From an uncultured Alphaproteobacteria bacterium (lineage in GTDB: Bacteria; Pseudomonadota; Alphaproteobacteria; RF32; CAG-239): 64,000 nt of DNA. Under the pieces are notes generated by a model. The model searched no databases. It was not told where the DNA came from and saw nothing but the letters and a program-made list of their open reading frames with translations. The stretch covers positions 1 to 64,000 of the forward strand of contig CAKQUE010000006.1 in the NCBI GenBank assembly GCA_934277435.1, written 5' to 3'. Each line of letters begins with the position of its first letter. Positions within the stretch are counted from its first letter, which is position 1. Of the stretch, positions 7,098 through 15,006 are shown one piece after another. The position numbers and the translations under genes were made by a program.

Positions 7098-7721
7098 ATG
7101 TATAAACTAAAAAACAATAATATTGGTCGTTCTATGATAGAAATGCTTGGCGTGTTGGCGATTATCGGTGTGTTAAGTGTTGGTGGAATTGCCGGCTATT
7201 CCAAAGCTATGGAAAAGTTTAAATTGAATAAAACAGTTAGCGAATACAGTTATTTTATTTTCAATATGTTTGAACATGGTGATGAGTTTAAAAAATTACC
7301 GGAGGGCACCGGATTGGCAAAATTAGCCGAACAGTTGGATTTATTGCCGGCGTCATGGAAATATATTGCTTCTAATAATAGTGAAAGATGGGTGCGAGAT
7401 GGGCTTCAAAATAAAATACAGATGTGGCAGACTGGTGGTCATCTTGTTTTTGAAATATATTTACCCATAGATGAAAATGCCAAAAAACTTGACCTTTGCC
7501 GCAGTTTGTTGAAAGACTTTATCTATCCTTTGCACGATTTTGCCCTTTATGCCTTTGTTTGGCGAGTGCGCCCGGAAAAAGAAGATGAAGATTGGTGGGG
7601 GACAAATTATTGCGGAGGTGAACGAAAGTGTCTTAAAGACGTTACCGTTGCCGCCATGGATGCCGCTTGCCGAAGCTGTGTGGATTCACAAGGAGAATGC
7701 TCTATAGTGCTGACTTACTAA
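7098..7721 (+). CDS. Type IV pilin-like (pseudopilin) protein, copy A
   Basis: Class III prepilin signal: a short basic leader, then G10 followed by R-S-M-I-E and a hydrophobic helix (LGVLAIIGVLSVGGIAGY). The Glu at mature position 5 and the Gly before the cut are those of prepilin peptidase substrates. The start at 7098 has CGGAGTT 7 bases upstream. The globular part contains LCRSLL and a Cys-rich end (C-x4-KCL, then C-x2-C-x6-C), shared with the protein at 36408. Over the first 33 residues after the leader the two proteins are identical at 31, while the middle regions diverge. It is probably a pilus-like or secretion-apparatus subunit, but no pilus assembly genes are in the window. It follows structured leader RNA A. 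Confidence 0.88.
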   Translation: MYKLKNNNIGRSMIEMLGVLAIIGVLSVGGIAGYSKAMEKFKLNKTVSEYSYFIFNMFEHGDEFKKLPEGTGLAKLAEQLDLLPASWKYIASNNSERWVRDGLQNKIQMWQTGGHLVFEIYLPIDENAKKLDLCRSLLKDFIYPLHDFALYAFVWRVRPEKEDEDWWGTNYCGGERKCLKDVTVAAMDAACRSCVDSQGECSIVLTY

Positions 7722-7727
7722 AGTTAC

Positions 7728-8375
7728 CTATTTAAGCGCCAAAGTAAAATCTGCTTCGGTGGTGTTTTTGATGTCTTCCAGTGAAGAATAAGGACTGATT
7801 TCACGCAATAGCAAGCCTTGCGGTGTTACTTCAAACACTCCTTTTTCCGTGATAATAAGATTTACTTTATGCGCCGCTGTCAGGGGCAGGGTGCATTTTT
7901 TCAAAATTTTCGGCATACCTTTAGAAGTATGTTCCATGGCGATAATCAGCTTTTTTGTGCCAACTACCAAATCCATGGCACCTCCCATCCCCGGAGTGAA
8001 TTTTCCAGGGATACACCAGTTGGCGAGGTTACCCTCTTGGTCTACCTGCAAAGCGCCTAAAACTGTAATATCTATATGGCCGCCGCGCATTAGCCCAAAA
8101 GAAGTCAAACTGTCAATAAAGCAACCGCCTGGGTTGATGGTTACACCCACGCCGCCGGCGTTGGTAATGCGCTCGTCTTTGACAGATTCATGCGGATATG
8201 CCCCAACTCCAAGCACACCGTTTTCAGATTGCACAATCACTTCCACATCGTCCGGCAAATAGGTTACAGCTTTGGTTGGCAACCCAATACCAAGCGTAAT
8301 CACATCGTTGTTATGAAATTCTTGCGCCACTCGTTTAGCAATTACTTCTTGTATCTCATCTTTAGAGAGCGTCAT
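7728..8375 (-). CDS. atoA: Acetoacetate/short-chain acyl-CoA transferase, beta subunit
   Basis: The beta subunit of a heterodimeric family I CoA-transferase, which moves CoA between acetate or another short acid and an acyl-CoA such as acetoacetyl-CoA. Its 215 residues match E. coli AtoA (216). The catalytic glutamate lies in SENGVLGVG (E51), and TPGMGGAMDLV and the glycine-rich GGVGVTINPGG are intact. The gene overlaps the alpha subunit by 4 bases (ATGA), so the two are translationally coupled. Related genes are called scoB or ctfB, and the exact acyl substrate cannot be read from sequence. The pseudopilin gene converges on it with 6 bases between the stops and no visible terminator. Confidence 0.92.
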   Translation of the reverse strand: MTLSKDEIQEVIAKRVAQEFHNNDVITLGIGLPTKAVTYLPDDVEVIVQSENGVLGVGAYPHESVKDERITNAGGVGVTINPGGCFIDSLTSFGLMRGGHIDITVLGALQVDQEGNLANWCIPGKFTPGMGGAMDLVVGTKKLIIAMEHTSKGMPKILKKCTLPLTAAHKVNLIITEKGVFEVTPQGLLLREISPYSSLEDIKNTTEADFTLALK

Positions 8376-9028
8376 TTTACATTTTCCTTTGCCACAATAT
8401 AATCAACCATAATCCCAGGAACAATCACATTGTTCGGGTCCAGCGGCTCATCATGCAAATAATCTACTTCTGCAATCACAATATCGGCAGCGCTTGCCAT
8501 AACCACATTAAAGTTGCGGGTAGAGCCAAAGTAGGATAGGTTGCCAAATTTGTCGGCGTTGGTGGCATAGATTAGGGCAATATTGGCATGCAGAGGTTTT
8601 TCTAAAATATAATCCTTGCCGTCAACATTGATAATTTGTTTGCCTTTAGCCACATCAGTTCCAATACCTGTCGGAGTTAAGACACCGCCCAGTCCGGCCC
8701 CGGCGGCGCGGATACGTTCGGCCAGCGAACCTTGCGGAGCAAGCTCAACTTCCAAAGTTCCGGCATTCATTTGCGCTACTGTTTCCGGATTTGTACCTAT
8801 ATGCGAAACAATCGCTTTTTTGATTTTATACGCCGAAATTAGTTTTCCGCGGTCCGAATCCGGAGTTGAAGTGTCATTGCCAATTAGCGTTAGATTTTCG
8901 ATAGATGTTTTTAACAGCTCATCAATCACGGCGGTTGGTGCGCCGCACTTTAGAAATCCGCCTATCATTATGCTTTGATTGTCTTTAAAAAATTTGACGG
9001 CTTCAGTTGCTGAGATAAATTTTACCAT
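8372..9028 (-). CDS. atoD: Acetoacetate/short-chain acyl-CoA transferase, alpha subunit
   Basis: The alpha subunit (218 aa, E. coli AtoD is 220). It shows the family's N-terminal IMIGGFLKCGAP glycine turn, which binds CoA, and SHIGTNPETV. GAGLGGVLTPTGIGTDV and KPLHANIALI follow in the order seen in AtoD. AAGGAG stands 7 bases before ATG on the minus strand. It is first in a two-gene operon with atoA, with a putative promoter at 9054-9082. The pair would allow acetate/butyrate or ketone-body exchange in the cytoplasm. No thiolase or acyl-CoA dehydrogenase gene is nearby, so the pathway context is open. Confidence 0.92.
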   Translation of the reverse strand: MVKFISATEAVKFFKDNQSIMIGGFLKCGAPTAVIDELLKTSIENLTLIGNDTSTPDSDRGKLISAYKIKKAIVSHIGTNPETVAQMNAGTLEVELAPQGSLAERIRAAGAGLGGVLTPTGIGTDVAKGKQIINVDGKDYILEKPLHANIALIYATNADKFGNLSYFGSTRNFNVVMASAADIVIAEVDYLHDEPLDPNNVIVPGIMVDYIVAKENVK

Positions 9029-9053
9029 TTGTTCTCCTTAAAAACTTATCTCA

Positions 9054-9082
9054 GCAATAAACGAAAAAGCAAAAAAAGTCAA
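9054..9082 (-). promoter_or_regulatory. Putative atoDA promoter
   Basis: On the minus strand TTGACT (9082-9077) precedes TATTGC (9059-9054) with a 17-base spacer, giving a leader of about 20 nt. Confidence 0.5.
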
Positions 9083-9103
9083 TAATCGGCGAGGGGGCGT
9101 GTA

Positions 9104-9141
9104 TAAAAAAACAGCCTGTTTGAAAATTCAAACAGGCTGTT
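9104..9141 (-). terminator. Intrinsic terminator of clpB
   Basis: A 15-bp perfect stem (AACAGCCTGTTTGAA and its complement, 9110-9141) is followed on the minus strand by seven T. It separates clpB from atoDA. Confidence 0.9.
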
Positions 9142-9159
9142 ACCTCAACCAAAACAAAT

Positions 9160-11676
9160 TTAATGTTTTGTTTCCGGCGTTAGTTTTAAGCCGTTAGCGT
9201 CAGCGGTAATAGAAACCGTGGAGTTATCCGGTACAGCGCCGTCAAGCAGCAGAACCGACAGCGGATTTTCAACTTCTTGCACAATCAAGCGTTTCAGCGG
9301 ACGAGCGCCAAACTCTTCATTATAACCATTGTCAGCCAGCCAATCTTTGGCTTTGTCGTCCAGCTGCAAATTGATGTGGCGGTCGTTTAGACGCTTTTGC
9401 AAACGTTCAATTTGAATATCCACAATTTGCCGAATATCCTCTTTGCGCAACGGGTTAAAGGTGATTATCTCATCAAGACGGTTTAAAAATTCCGGCTTAA
9501 AGAAACTCTTTAACTTAGTCATTAAATCGCCTTCGCCTCCGGTAACCAGATTAGAAGTCAAAATAATAAAGGTATTTTTAAAGTCTACCGTGCGGCCTTT
9601 ACCATCGGTCAAATGACCTTCATCAAGCACTTGCAGCAGCAGGTTAAACACATCTGGATGTGCTTTTTCCACCTCGTCAAACAAAATAACCTGATATGGA
9701 CGGCGACGAACTGCCTCGGTCAAAACACCGCCTTCATCATAGCCCACATATCCCGGAGGCGCGCCGATTAAACGAGCGACAGAATGCTTTTCCATATATT
9801 CGGACATATCTATACGCACGTACGCGGCTTCTTCATCAAACAAAAATTCTGCCAAAGCTTTTGCCAGTTCGGTTTTACCAACACCGGTCGGACCAAGGAA
9901 CAAAAATGAACCAATTGGGCGATTCGGGTCTTTTAAACCTGAACGAGAACGGCGCACAGCATTGGCAACAGCTGTTAAAGCTTTGTCCTGACCAACCACA
10001 CGCAATGCTAAATTTTTTTCCAAATTCAGCAGTTTTTCACGCTCGCTGCCTACCAGTTTATCTACCGGAATACCAGTCCATTTAGAAACAACCGAAGCAA
10101 TCATATCCGGAGTGACGGTTTCAACAGTTTGCTGAGCTTGGCTATGAGCGCTAATCTCTTTTATTTTACGTTCCAAATCAGGAATTTCTTTATATTGCAG
10201 CTCTCCGGCTTTTTCATATAAACCGGCACGCAGTGCTTTATCAGCCTCTATGCGTGCTTGGTCCAAGCGTTCACGTAGACGGTTTGCTTCCAAGCTGGAG
10301 CTTTTACGCGCTTTCCACGCTTCAGATTTTTCGGCCGATTCTTTTTCTAAAACGGCTATTTCCTGTTCCAATTTCGCCAAACGTACTTTTGAGTTGTCAT
10401 CGGTTTCCTTTTTCAGGGCTTCGCGCTCGATTTTATATTGAATCAGCTTACGGTCAATCTCGTCAAGTTCTTCCGGCTTTGAATCCAAAGCCATTTTGAG
10501 TTTGCTGGCGGCTTCATCAACCAAATCTATGGCTTTATCCGGCAAAAAACGGTCGGTAATATAACGGTCTGACATCGTTGCTGCCGCTACCAATGCCGCG
10601 TCAGAAATACGCACGCCATGATGAAGTTCATATTTTTCTTTGATACCGCGCAAAATTGAAATAGTTTCTTCAACATGGGTTTCACCAACATATACAGGTT
10701 GAAAACGACGGGCAAAAGCGGCGTCTTTTTCAATGTATTTTTGGTATTCTTTCAATGTTGTTGCGCCAATGCAGTGCAGTTCACCGCGCGCCAATGCTGG
10801 TTTTAATAGGTTGGAAGCGTCCATAGAGCCTTCGCTGGCACCGGCGCCTACAACCGTATGCATTTCATCTATGAACAAAATAACTTGTCCTTCGGAAGAT
10901 GAAACTTCTTTTAAAACAGCTTTCAAACGCTCTTCAAACTCGCCGCGGAATTTAGCACCTGCAATCAGCGCGCCCATATCCAGCGACATCAGGCGCTTGT
11001 GCGCTAGGCTATCCGGTACATCGCCGTTGATAATACGCTGTGCCAAACCCTCGACAATAGCGGTTTTACCAACACCAGGCTCACCAATCAAAATCGGGTT
11101 GTTTTTGGTACGGCGTGACAATACTTGAATTGTACGGCGAATTTCTTCATCACGGCCGATTACCGGATCAAGTTTGCCTTGCGCTGCCAGTTGTGTAAAA
11201 TCTATGGCGTATTTTTTCAAGGCGTCAAAACTATCTTCAGCCGAAGCAGAATCGGCAGTGCGTCCCTGGCGCATATTATTGATAGCCTCGTTGAGCTTAT
11301 GCACATCAACGCCATAATTTTTTTGCATTAAAATCGCTTGCAGCAAACGTTCAACCGTAACATAACTGTCTTTGGCTTTTTCGGCAATTTGCTCCGCCGT
11401 GTCCAAAACTGTTAAAAAGTCTTTAGAGCAGGAAACTTCAATATTTTGCCCTTCAACTTGCGGCAATTTATTAAGTTCTGCGGCGACTTCTTCACGCAAT
11501 AAATCTGGATTTGCTCCGGCTTGACTCAATAAATTAGACGCAACGCCGTTTTTATCATCAAGCATCACTTTTAATAAGTGGGCAGGGGTAATAAACTGGT
11601 TGTTGTTGCGCAGAGCCAAACTTTGAGCATTTTGCAAGAACCCTTGACTGCGGTCTGTAAGTTTTTCCATATTCAT
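9160..11676 (-). CDS. clpB: ATP-dependent disaggregase ClpB
   Basis: A Hsp100 AAA+ unfoldase that, with DnaK, extracts polypeptides from aggregates in the cytoplasm. The 838 residues (E. coli 857) contain a Clp N domain (1-140), a first AAA+ module with Walker A GEPGVGKT (198-205) and Walker B VILFIDEMH, and the coiled-coil M domain (about 400-520). A second AAA+ module follows with Walker A GPTGVGKT near 600 and Walker B ILFDEVEKAH. There is no P-loop IGF/L, so it is not ClpA. The start MNMEK is chosen over MEK because AAAGGAG lies 12 bases upstream of the first ATG. It is monocistronic, with a strong terminator. No sigma-32 promoter is evident to me. Confidence 0.97.
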   Translation of the reverse strand: MNMEKLTDRSQGFLQNAQSLALRNNNQFITPAHLLKVMLDDKNGVASNLLSQAGANPDLLREEVAAELNKLPQVEGQNIEVSCSKDFLTVLDTAEQIAEKAKDSYVTVERLLQAILMQKNYGVDVHKLNEAINNMRQGRTADSASAEDSFDALKKYAIDFTQLAAQGKLDPVIGRDEEIRRTIQVLSRRTKNNPILIGEPGVGKTAIVEGLAQRIINGDVPDSLAHKRLMSLDMGALIAGAKFRGEFEERLKAVLKEVSSSEGQVILFIDEMHTVVGAGASEGSMDASNLLKPALARGELHCIGATTLKEYQKYIEKDAAFARRFQPVYVGETHVEETISILRGIKEKYELHHGVRISDAALVAAATMSDRYITDRFLPDKAIDLVDEAASKLKMALDSKPEELDEIDRKLIQYKIEREALKKETDDNSKVRLAKLEQEIAVLEKESAEKSEAWKARKSSSLEANRLRERLDQARIEADKALRAGLYEKAGELQYKEIPDLERKIKEISAHSQAQQTVETVTPDMIASVVSKWTGIPVDKLVGSEREKLLNLEKNLALRVVGQDKALTAVANAVRRSRSGLKDPNRPIGSFLFLGPTGVGKTELAKALAEFLFDEEAAYVRIDMSEYMEKHSVARLIGAPPGYVGYDEGGVLTEAVRRRPYQVILFDEVEKAHPDVFNLLLQVLDEGHLTDGKGRTVDFKNTFIILTSNLVTGGEGDLMTKLKSFFKPEFLNRLDEIITFNPLRKEDIRQIVDIQIERLQKRLNDRHINLQLDDKAKDWLADNGYNEEFGARPLKRLIVQEVENPLSVLLLDGAVPDNSTVSITADANGLKLTPETKH

Positions 11677-11748
11677 ACTTATTCACTCTCCTTTATCTAT
11701 AACAAGATATAGGAAATGAATTTTTCAAATGCAAATATTTTGAAAAAA

Positions 11749-13908
11749 TTATTTTGTGCGACCGCGGCGGTTGCCCAGCGGAGAAGAAGCGCCATAGTTT
11801 CCCAATCCTTTATAGTTAGGACGTCCCATACCACGTTCTTTTTTAGGGGCTTTTTCGTCGGATTTTTCCAAAATAGTTGAATTTGCCTCCATGTTGACGC
11901 CATCGGACTTTCTGCTTTCCAAATCGGCTTTCCGATCTTTGGCGTGTTGCAAATATTGCAAAGTCACTTGATCTTGATATTCCGACATTTTTGCAGCTTG
12001 TTTTTGCTTTGCTTTTATAATTTCTCGGCTGGTTGCGTCCATAGGAACAATTACGCCGTTTTCAAAAATATGCGAGTTTATAAATTCAGGGGTATAGATA
12101 ATTTCGCTATTAAAGCCTGTTATGGCTTTGATGCCCTGATTTACTTGCACTATATAATAAAATTGTTCACCTGTTTTGCTATCTGTAAATATTGTGCGGT
12201 TGGACACTTTGCCGTTGACATCGATATAACCGTTTTTGGTCACATTGTTTTCTGTGCTGTGCAGAGCATCGTGTACATCTTTATCCATCAAAACAATGTT
12301 TTCATATCTGTTCATTTGCGTCCATTCTTGATTGGTTGATTTTGTAAAACAATCAGGGTCACTAATCGGAAAATTATGGTGAGCATTGAATAATTCGATA
12401 TTTTTTCCATTAACTATTTTTGATGGGACTTTACCTTTTTTTATTTTTTCAACGGCATCATCTATAAACTCCGGAGAATATTCTTGCTTTTCCAACAATT
12501 TTCTAAAGTCATACTCATGAGTTTTGATAAAGTTTTTGTAAAACTCTTTCTTCTCACTGATGTATAAACCGTTTTTGTCTTTAAACATATAGCCGTTAAT
12601 ATCTTTTAGACCGCTTTCTTGTCTGGCTTTTACTTCCGCGGCGCTTGGAGTATGGTAGGCGTTAATCAGCCAAGCCACATCTTGATAGCTCAAATCTTGG
12701 AGTTTATCGTTAGGAAAACGAATTTGTGATAAAGATTTCCTAAAGTCGCTTTCAGCTTCTTTGAAAACAGGAATTTGCTGACAAACTTCCCAAATTTTGC
12801 TTTGTGATAAGTTATAACTTTCGGCTTCAACTACCGGAAGTTTATTAAACTCTGCTTTTCCTCGCAAAGAAATAAATCTTTTGAGTGTATTAGTGCAATT
12901 TTGTTCACTTTTTGGTTGTTCAATGTATCCATCCCAAGCTGCACGCAAGGCGCTTGTTTTTGTTTGGGTAATCAGTTCTTCTTCAGGTGTTTGTTTTTCA
13001 GCTTTGCGAACAACCAGTTGCATGCCATAAGGAGAAAGCCTGTTTGCAATATCCTGTTCAGCTTTTTGCCGATCAATTTTTTCATTGGATTTGCTATCGT
13101 CTTTGATTAAATATTTGCCGATAGAACGTCTAAAGTTATCCATAATTTCTTCGTTGTCTTGACGTACGATTTTTCCATCTAATTTTTTTACCAGACTTTC
13201 TGTATATTTGCTTAAGTTTGGCAATACAATAGACTTTTGCTTATTATCAAGTTTTAATAGCTCTTTGGGATATACGCCATGCTCCAGCATTGTTTCAAAA
13301 GATTTTTCATTTTCATTATAAAATTTATTACAAGAATCAATCAAATATTGTGTATATTGAGCAATCTCAGTAAGTTGCTTTAATAGTTCATCATTTTGAT
13401 TTACATCAAACTGTAGTGGGTCGCCAGGGGTTTTTGTTTCAATTTTGTATTTTGAAAAAGTAGCGTGAGATTTAGGATATTCAACATTTAGAACTTGCTG
13501 ATATATATTTTTGATAAGCGTTTTCAATTGCAAAGAGGCTTTTCTTTGCATATTTTTTAGTTCTTGGTCTTTTGCAGAATCTATTTCACTATCTTTCAGA
13601 TTATCGCAAAAATATTGCAGATTGCTATAAAGCTGCGATAAGGCATGAGAATAAGAAATGATGCGATTCTTTTTATGAGAATCATAGTAGTACGATTTGC
13701 CATTATTTTGCTGATTATTTCTATGTTTTTGACTTTTTTTAGAGGAGTTATCTTCTCTATTAATATTGTTTTCTGCTTCTTGTTCTTGTTTGTTTTGAAC
13801 TTCATAGGCGCGGTCGGCTTCTTCTTTGAGCAAAACCAAGTTTGGCTCAACTCTACCTTCTTTATTAGGCAAATAGCCAACAGTTACAGATCTTTTGCTT
13901 AATGGCAT
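11749..13908 (-). CDS. Large hypothetical protein with C-terminal HNH-like nuclease motif
   Basis: The product is 719 residues without a signal peptide. The N-terminal third is charged and low-complexity (Asn-, Lys- and Gln-rich, about residues 30-75). The middle is helical. At about residues 520-570 lies NAHHNFPISDP, then YENIVLMDKDVHDALH. This is the His-His...Asn...His-x3-His layout of HNH/ββα-metal nucleases (compare HHI-P...N-L-V-L-x5-H). The C-terminal tail is basic (GKRKRGRT-like ending GNRRGRTK). It could be a nuclease effector or toxin with no recognised delivery domain, or a DNA-processing enzyme. No immunity gene is obvious, though the adjacent small gene belongs to another family. 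GAGAGGTG precedes ATG. Only the motif is solid. Confidence 0.6.
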   Translation of the reverse strand: MPLSKRSVTVGYLPNKEGRVEPNLVLLKEEADRAYEVQNKQEQEAENNINREDNSSKKSQKHRNNQQNNGKSYYYDSHKKNRIISYSHALSQLYSNLQYFCDNLKDSEIDSAKDQELKNMQRKASLQLKTLIKNIYQQVLNVEYPKSHATFSKYKIETKTPGDPLQFDVNQNDELLKQLTEIAQYTQYLIDSCNKFYNENEKSFETMLEHGVYPKELLKLDNKQKSIVLPNLSKYTESLVKKLDGKIVRQDNEEIMDNFRRSIGKYLIKDDSKSNEKIDRQKAEQDIANRLSPYGMQLVVRKAEKQTPEEELITQTKTSALRAAWDGYIEQPKSEQNCTNTLKRFISLRGKAEFNKLPVVEAESYNLSQSKIWEVCQQIPVFKEAESDFRKSLSQIRFPNDKLQDLSYQDVAWLINAYHTPSAAEVKARQESGLKDINGYMFKDKNGLYISEKKEFYKNFIKTHEYDFRKLLEKQEYSPEFIDDAVEKIKKGKVPSKIVNGKNIELFNAHHNFPISDPDCFTKSTNQEWTQMNRYENIVLMDKDVHDALHSTENNVTKNGYIDVNGKVSNRTIFTDSKTGEQFYYIVQVNQGIKAITGFNSEIIYTPEFINSHIFENGVIVPMDATSREIIKAKQKQAAKMSEYQDQVTLQYLQHAKDRKADLESRKSDGVNMEANSTILEKSDEKAPKKERGMGRPNYKGLGNYGASSPLGNRRGRTK

Positions 13909-14002
13909 TGTACACCTCTCTATATCTATATTTTTCCTTTAATTTTAGCAAATAAAATTAAATTTGTCTATAATATTTTTTGTCAACTTATTAAAATATA
14001 AC

Positions 14003-14034
14003 AAAAAAGGCCTTAAAATATGCTTAAGACCTTA
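14003..14034 (-). terminator. Intrinsic terminator of the NrdD-like gene
   Basis: On the minus strand AAGGTCTTAA pairs with TTAAGGCCTT (one G-U) and is followed by TTTTG. It lies 22 bases past the stop. Confidence 0.75.
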
Positions 14035-14055
14035 ATTTCATTTGTCAAATAGATT

Positions 14056-14265
14056 TTATTCTGCGGCGCAGGCACAAGCTTCTTCTGCTACTATGTGTGA
14101 AACTGCTTTTTCTTCACAAAAACATTTGCGAGAATAGTACTCAGATTTTTTACCGCGGTTAAATTCCGAAACCGGACGATGATATCCCATAACCCGAGTC
14201 CAAATTTCGCAAGGTTGTCTTTCTGCGTCGTTTAATGTAATATCTTCAATTTTAATAACTTCCAT
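14056..14265 (-). CDS. Small NrdD-like glycyl-radical-site protein, 69 aa
   Basis: The 69 residues carry CEIWTRVMGYHRPVSEFNRG and YYSRKCF. These match the C-terminal segment of class III anaerobic ribonucleotide reductases (compare CEVxSRVVGYxRPVQxWNxGK), where the Gly of VGY becomes the glycyl radical; G27 is the equivalent here. No catalytic NrdD body precedes it, so this is a stand-alone piece. Either it is a spare-part radical subunit (as GrcA is for pyruvate formate-lyase), or a member of the known short NrdD-annotated proteins of unclear role. The Cys-rich tail (KCFC, ACAC) could bind metal. AAAGGAG precedes ATG. Two NrdR-like boxes upstream (14303-14347) tie it to ribonucleotide reductase control. 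Confidence 0.75.
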   Translation of the reverse strand: MEVIKIEDITLNDAERQPCEIWTRVMGYHRPVSEFNRGKKSEYYSRKCFCEEKAVSHIVAEEACACAAE

Positions 14266-14302
14266 TTTTGCTCTCCTTTATATCATCTTGTTTACTATTT
14301 TG

Positions 14303-14347
14303 TACTACATATAGTATTAATAAAAAGTAAATAGACTAGATATAGTA
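14303..14347 (-). promoter_or_regulatory. Tandem NrdR-type boxes
   Basis: TACTACATATAGTA (14303-14316) and GACTAGATATAGTA (14334-14347) contain CTACATATAG and CTAGATATAG. These fit the NrdR core C-W-A-T-A-T-A-T-W-G at 9 of 10 positions each. Their starts are exactly 31 bases apart, three helical turns, the known spacing of paired NrdR boxes. They lie 38-82 bases upstream of the NrdD-like gene. Confidence 0.65.
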
Positions 14348-14574
14348 TTTTACTGTTATGCACACCTTTTAATTTTTTCTACAAAATTCATAGAGTTAGA
14401 CGAATGCATATTTTTTTATTATACGATAATTTGCTTATTGTTTAATTTTATCTGTAGAGCAGAGTAATTTGTTTGTTTGAGCTAATACTATGATTTTACG
14501 CTTTTTTTTGTTATTTAGCGCGACATTGAAAATTCAAAATACGAGTCTTTGTTTCAATATTTGAGATTCGGTAC
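14348..14574. other. Intergenic region with no recognised gene
   Basis: An AT-rich gap between the NrdR-type boxes and the atp terminator. I see no ORF with a ribosome site, no tRNA and no convincing hairpin. Confidence 0.5.
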
Positions 14575-14612
14575 AAAAAAAACACCTTTTAAAGGCATTC
14601 TCTAAAAGGTGT
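14575..14612 (-). terminator. Intrinsic terminator of the atp operon
   Basis: AACACCTTTT pairs with AAAAGGTGTT around a 14-base loop, and the minus-strand read ends in a long T-run. It is 29 bases past the atpC stop. Confidence 0.85.
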
Positions 14613-14640
14613 TTTTATAATTAAGCAAGGCTAAACTTGC

Positions 14641-15006
14641 TTAGTTTTCTTTGGTTTGAAAATAGTCTATAATCATCTGATAATATTCAGCATTTTGCGG
14701 TTCATTTTCTTTTAAAACTGCGGCTTTTTCTTCTGTAATTGCGGATTCGGCAATCAAATGCAGTGTCGAAATTTTACAAACGTTGTTTGCCACATCAACC
14801 ACTCCGCCATCAATAAAATAAGTTGCTGTCGGTTGATTGTCGGTATCCAAAATTTGCAAAGTACCTTTATTCAAAAGCAAAGAAGTTGGCGCCCGTTCGT
14901 CAATCAAGGTCAAGTTTGTTTTTCCATAGGGTAAAACCACACGATAAACTTTTTTGTTGAGCGCTGTTCTTTCTGGCGTGAATATTTTTAAGCTAATATC
15001 AGACAT
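14641..15006 (-). CDS. atpC: ATP synthase F1 subunit epsilon
   Basis: Epsilon couples the rotor to F1 and inhibits ATP hydrolysis. The 121-residue product has the N-terminal beta-sandwich (SDISLKIFTPERTALNKKVYRVVLP, GVVDVANNVCKISTLHLI). A shortened helical C terminus follows, as usual in alphaproteobacteria. Its ATG overlaps the atpD stop (TAATG), so the genes are translationally coupled. It is last in atpHAGDC. The sequence is more diverged than the other subunits, but the position and fold pattern are clear. Confidence 0.92.
   Translation of the reverse strand: MSDISLKIFTPERTALNKKVYRVVLPYGKTNLTLIDERAPTSLLLNKGTLQILDTDNQPTATYFIDGGVVDVANNVCKISTLHLIAESAITEEKAAVLKENEPQNAEYYQMIIDYFQTKEN

Noticed and set aside
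9696..11331. Plus-strand ORFs antisense to clpB
   Set aside because: They are frame shadows of a highly conserved gene, with no ribosome sites or recognisable products.
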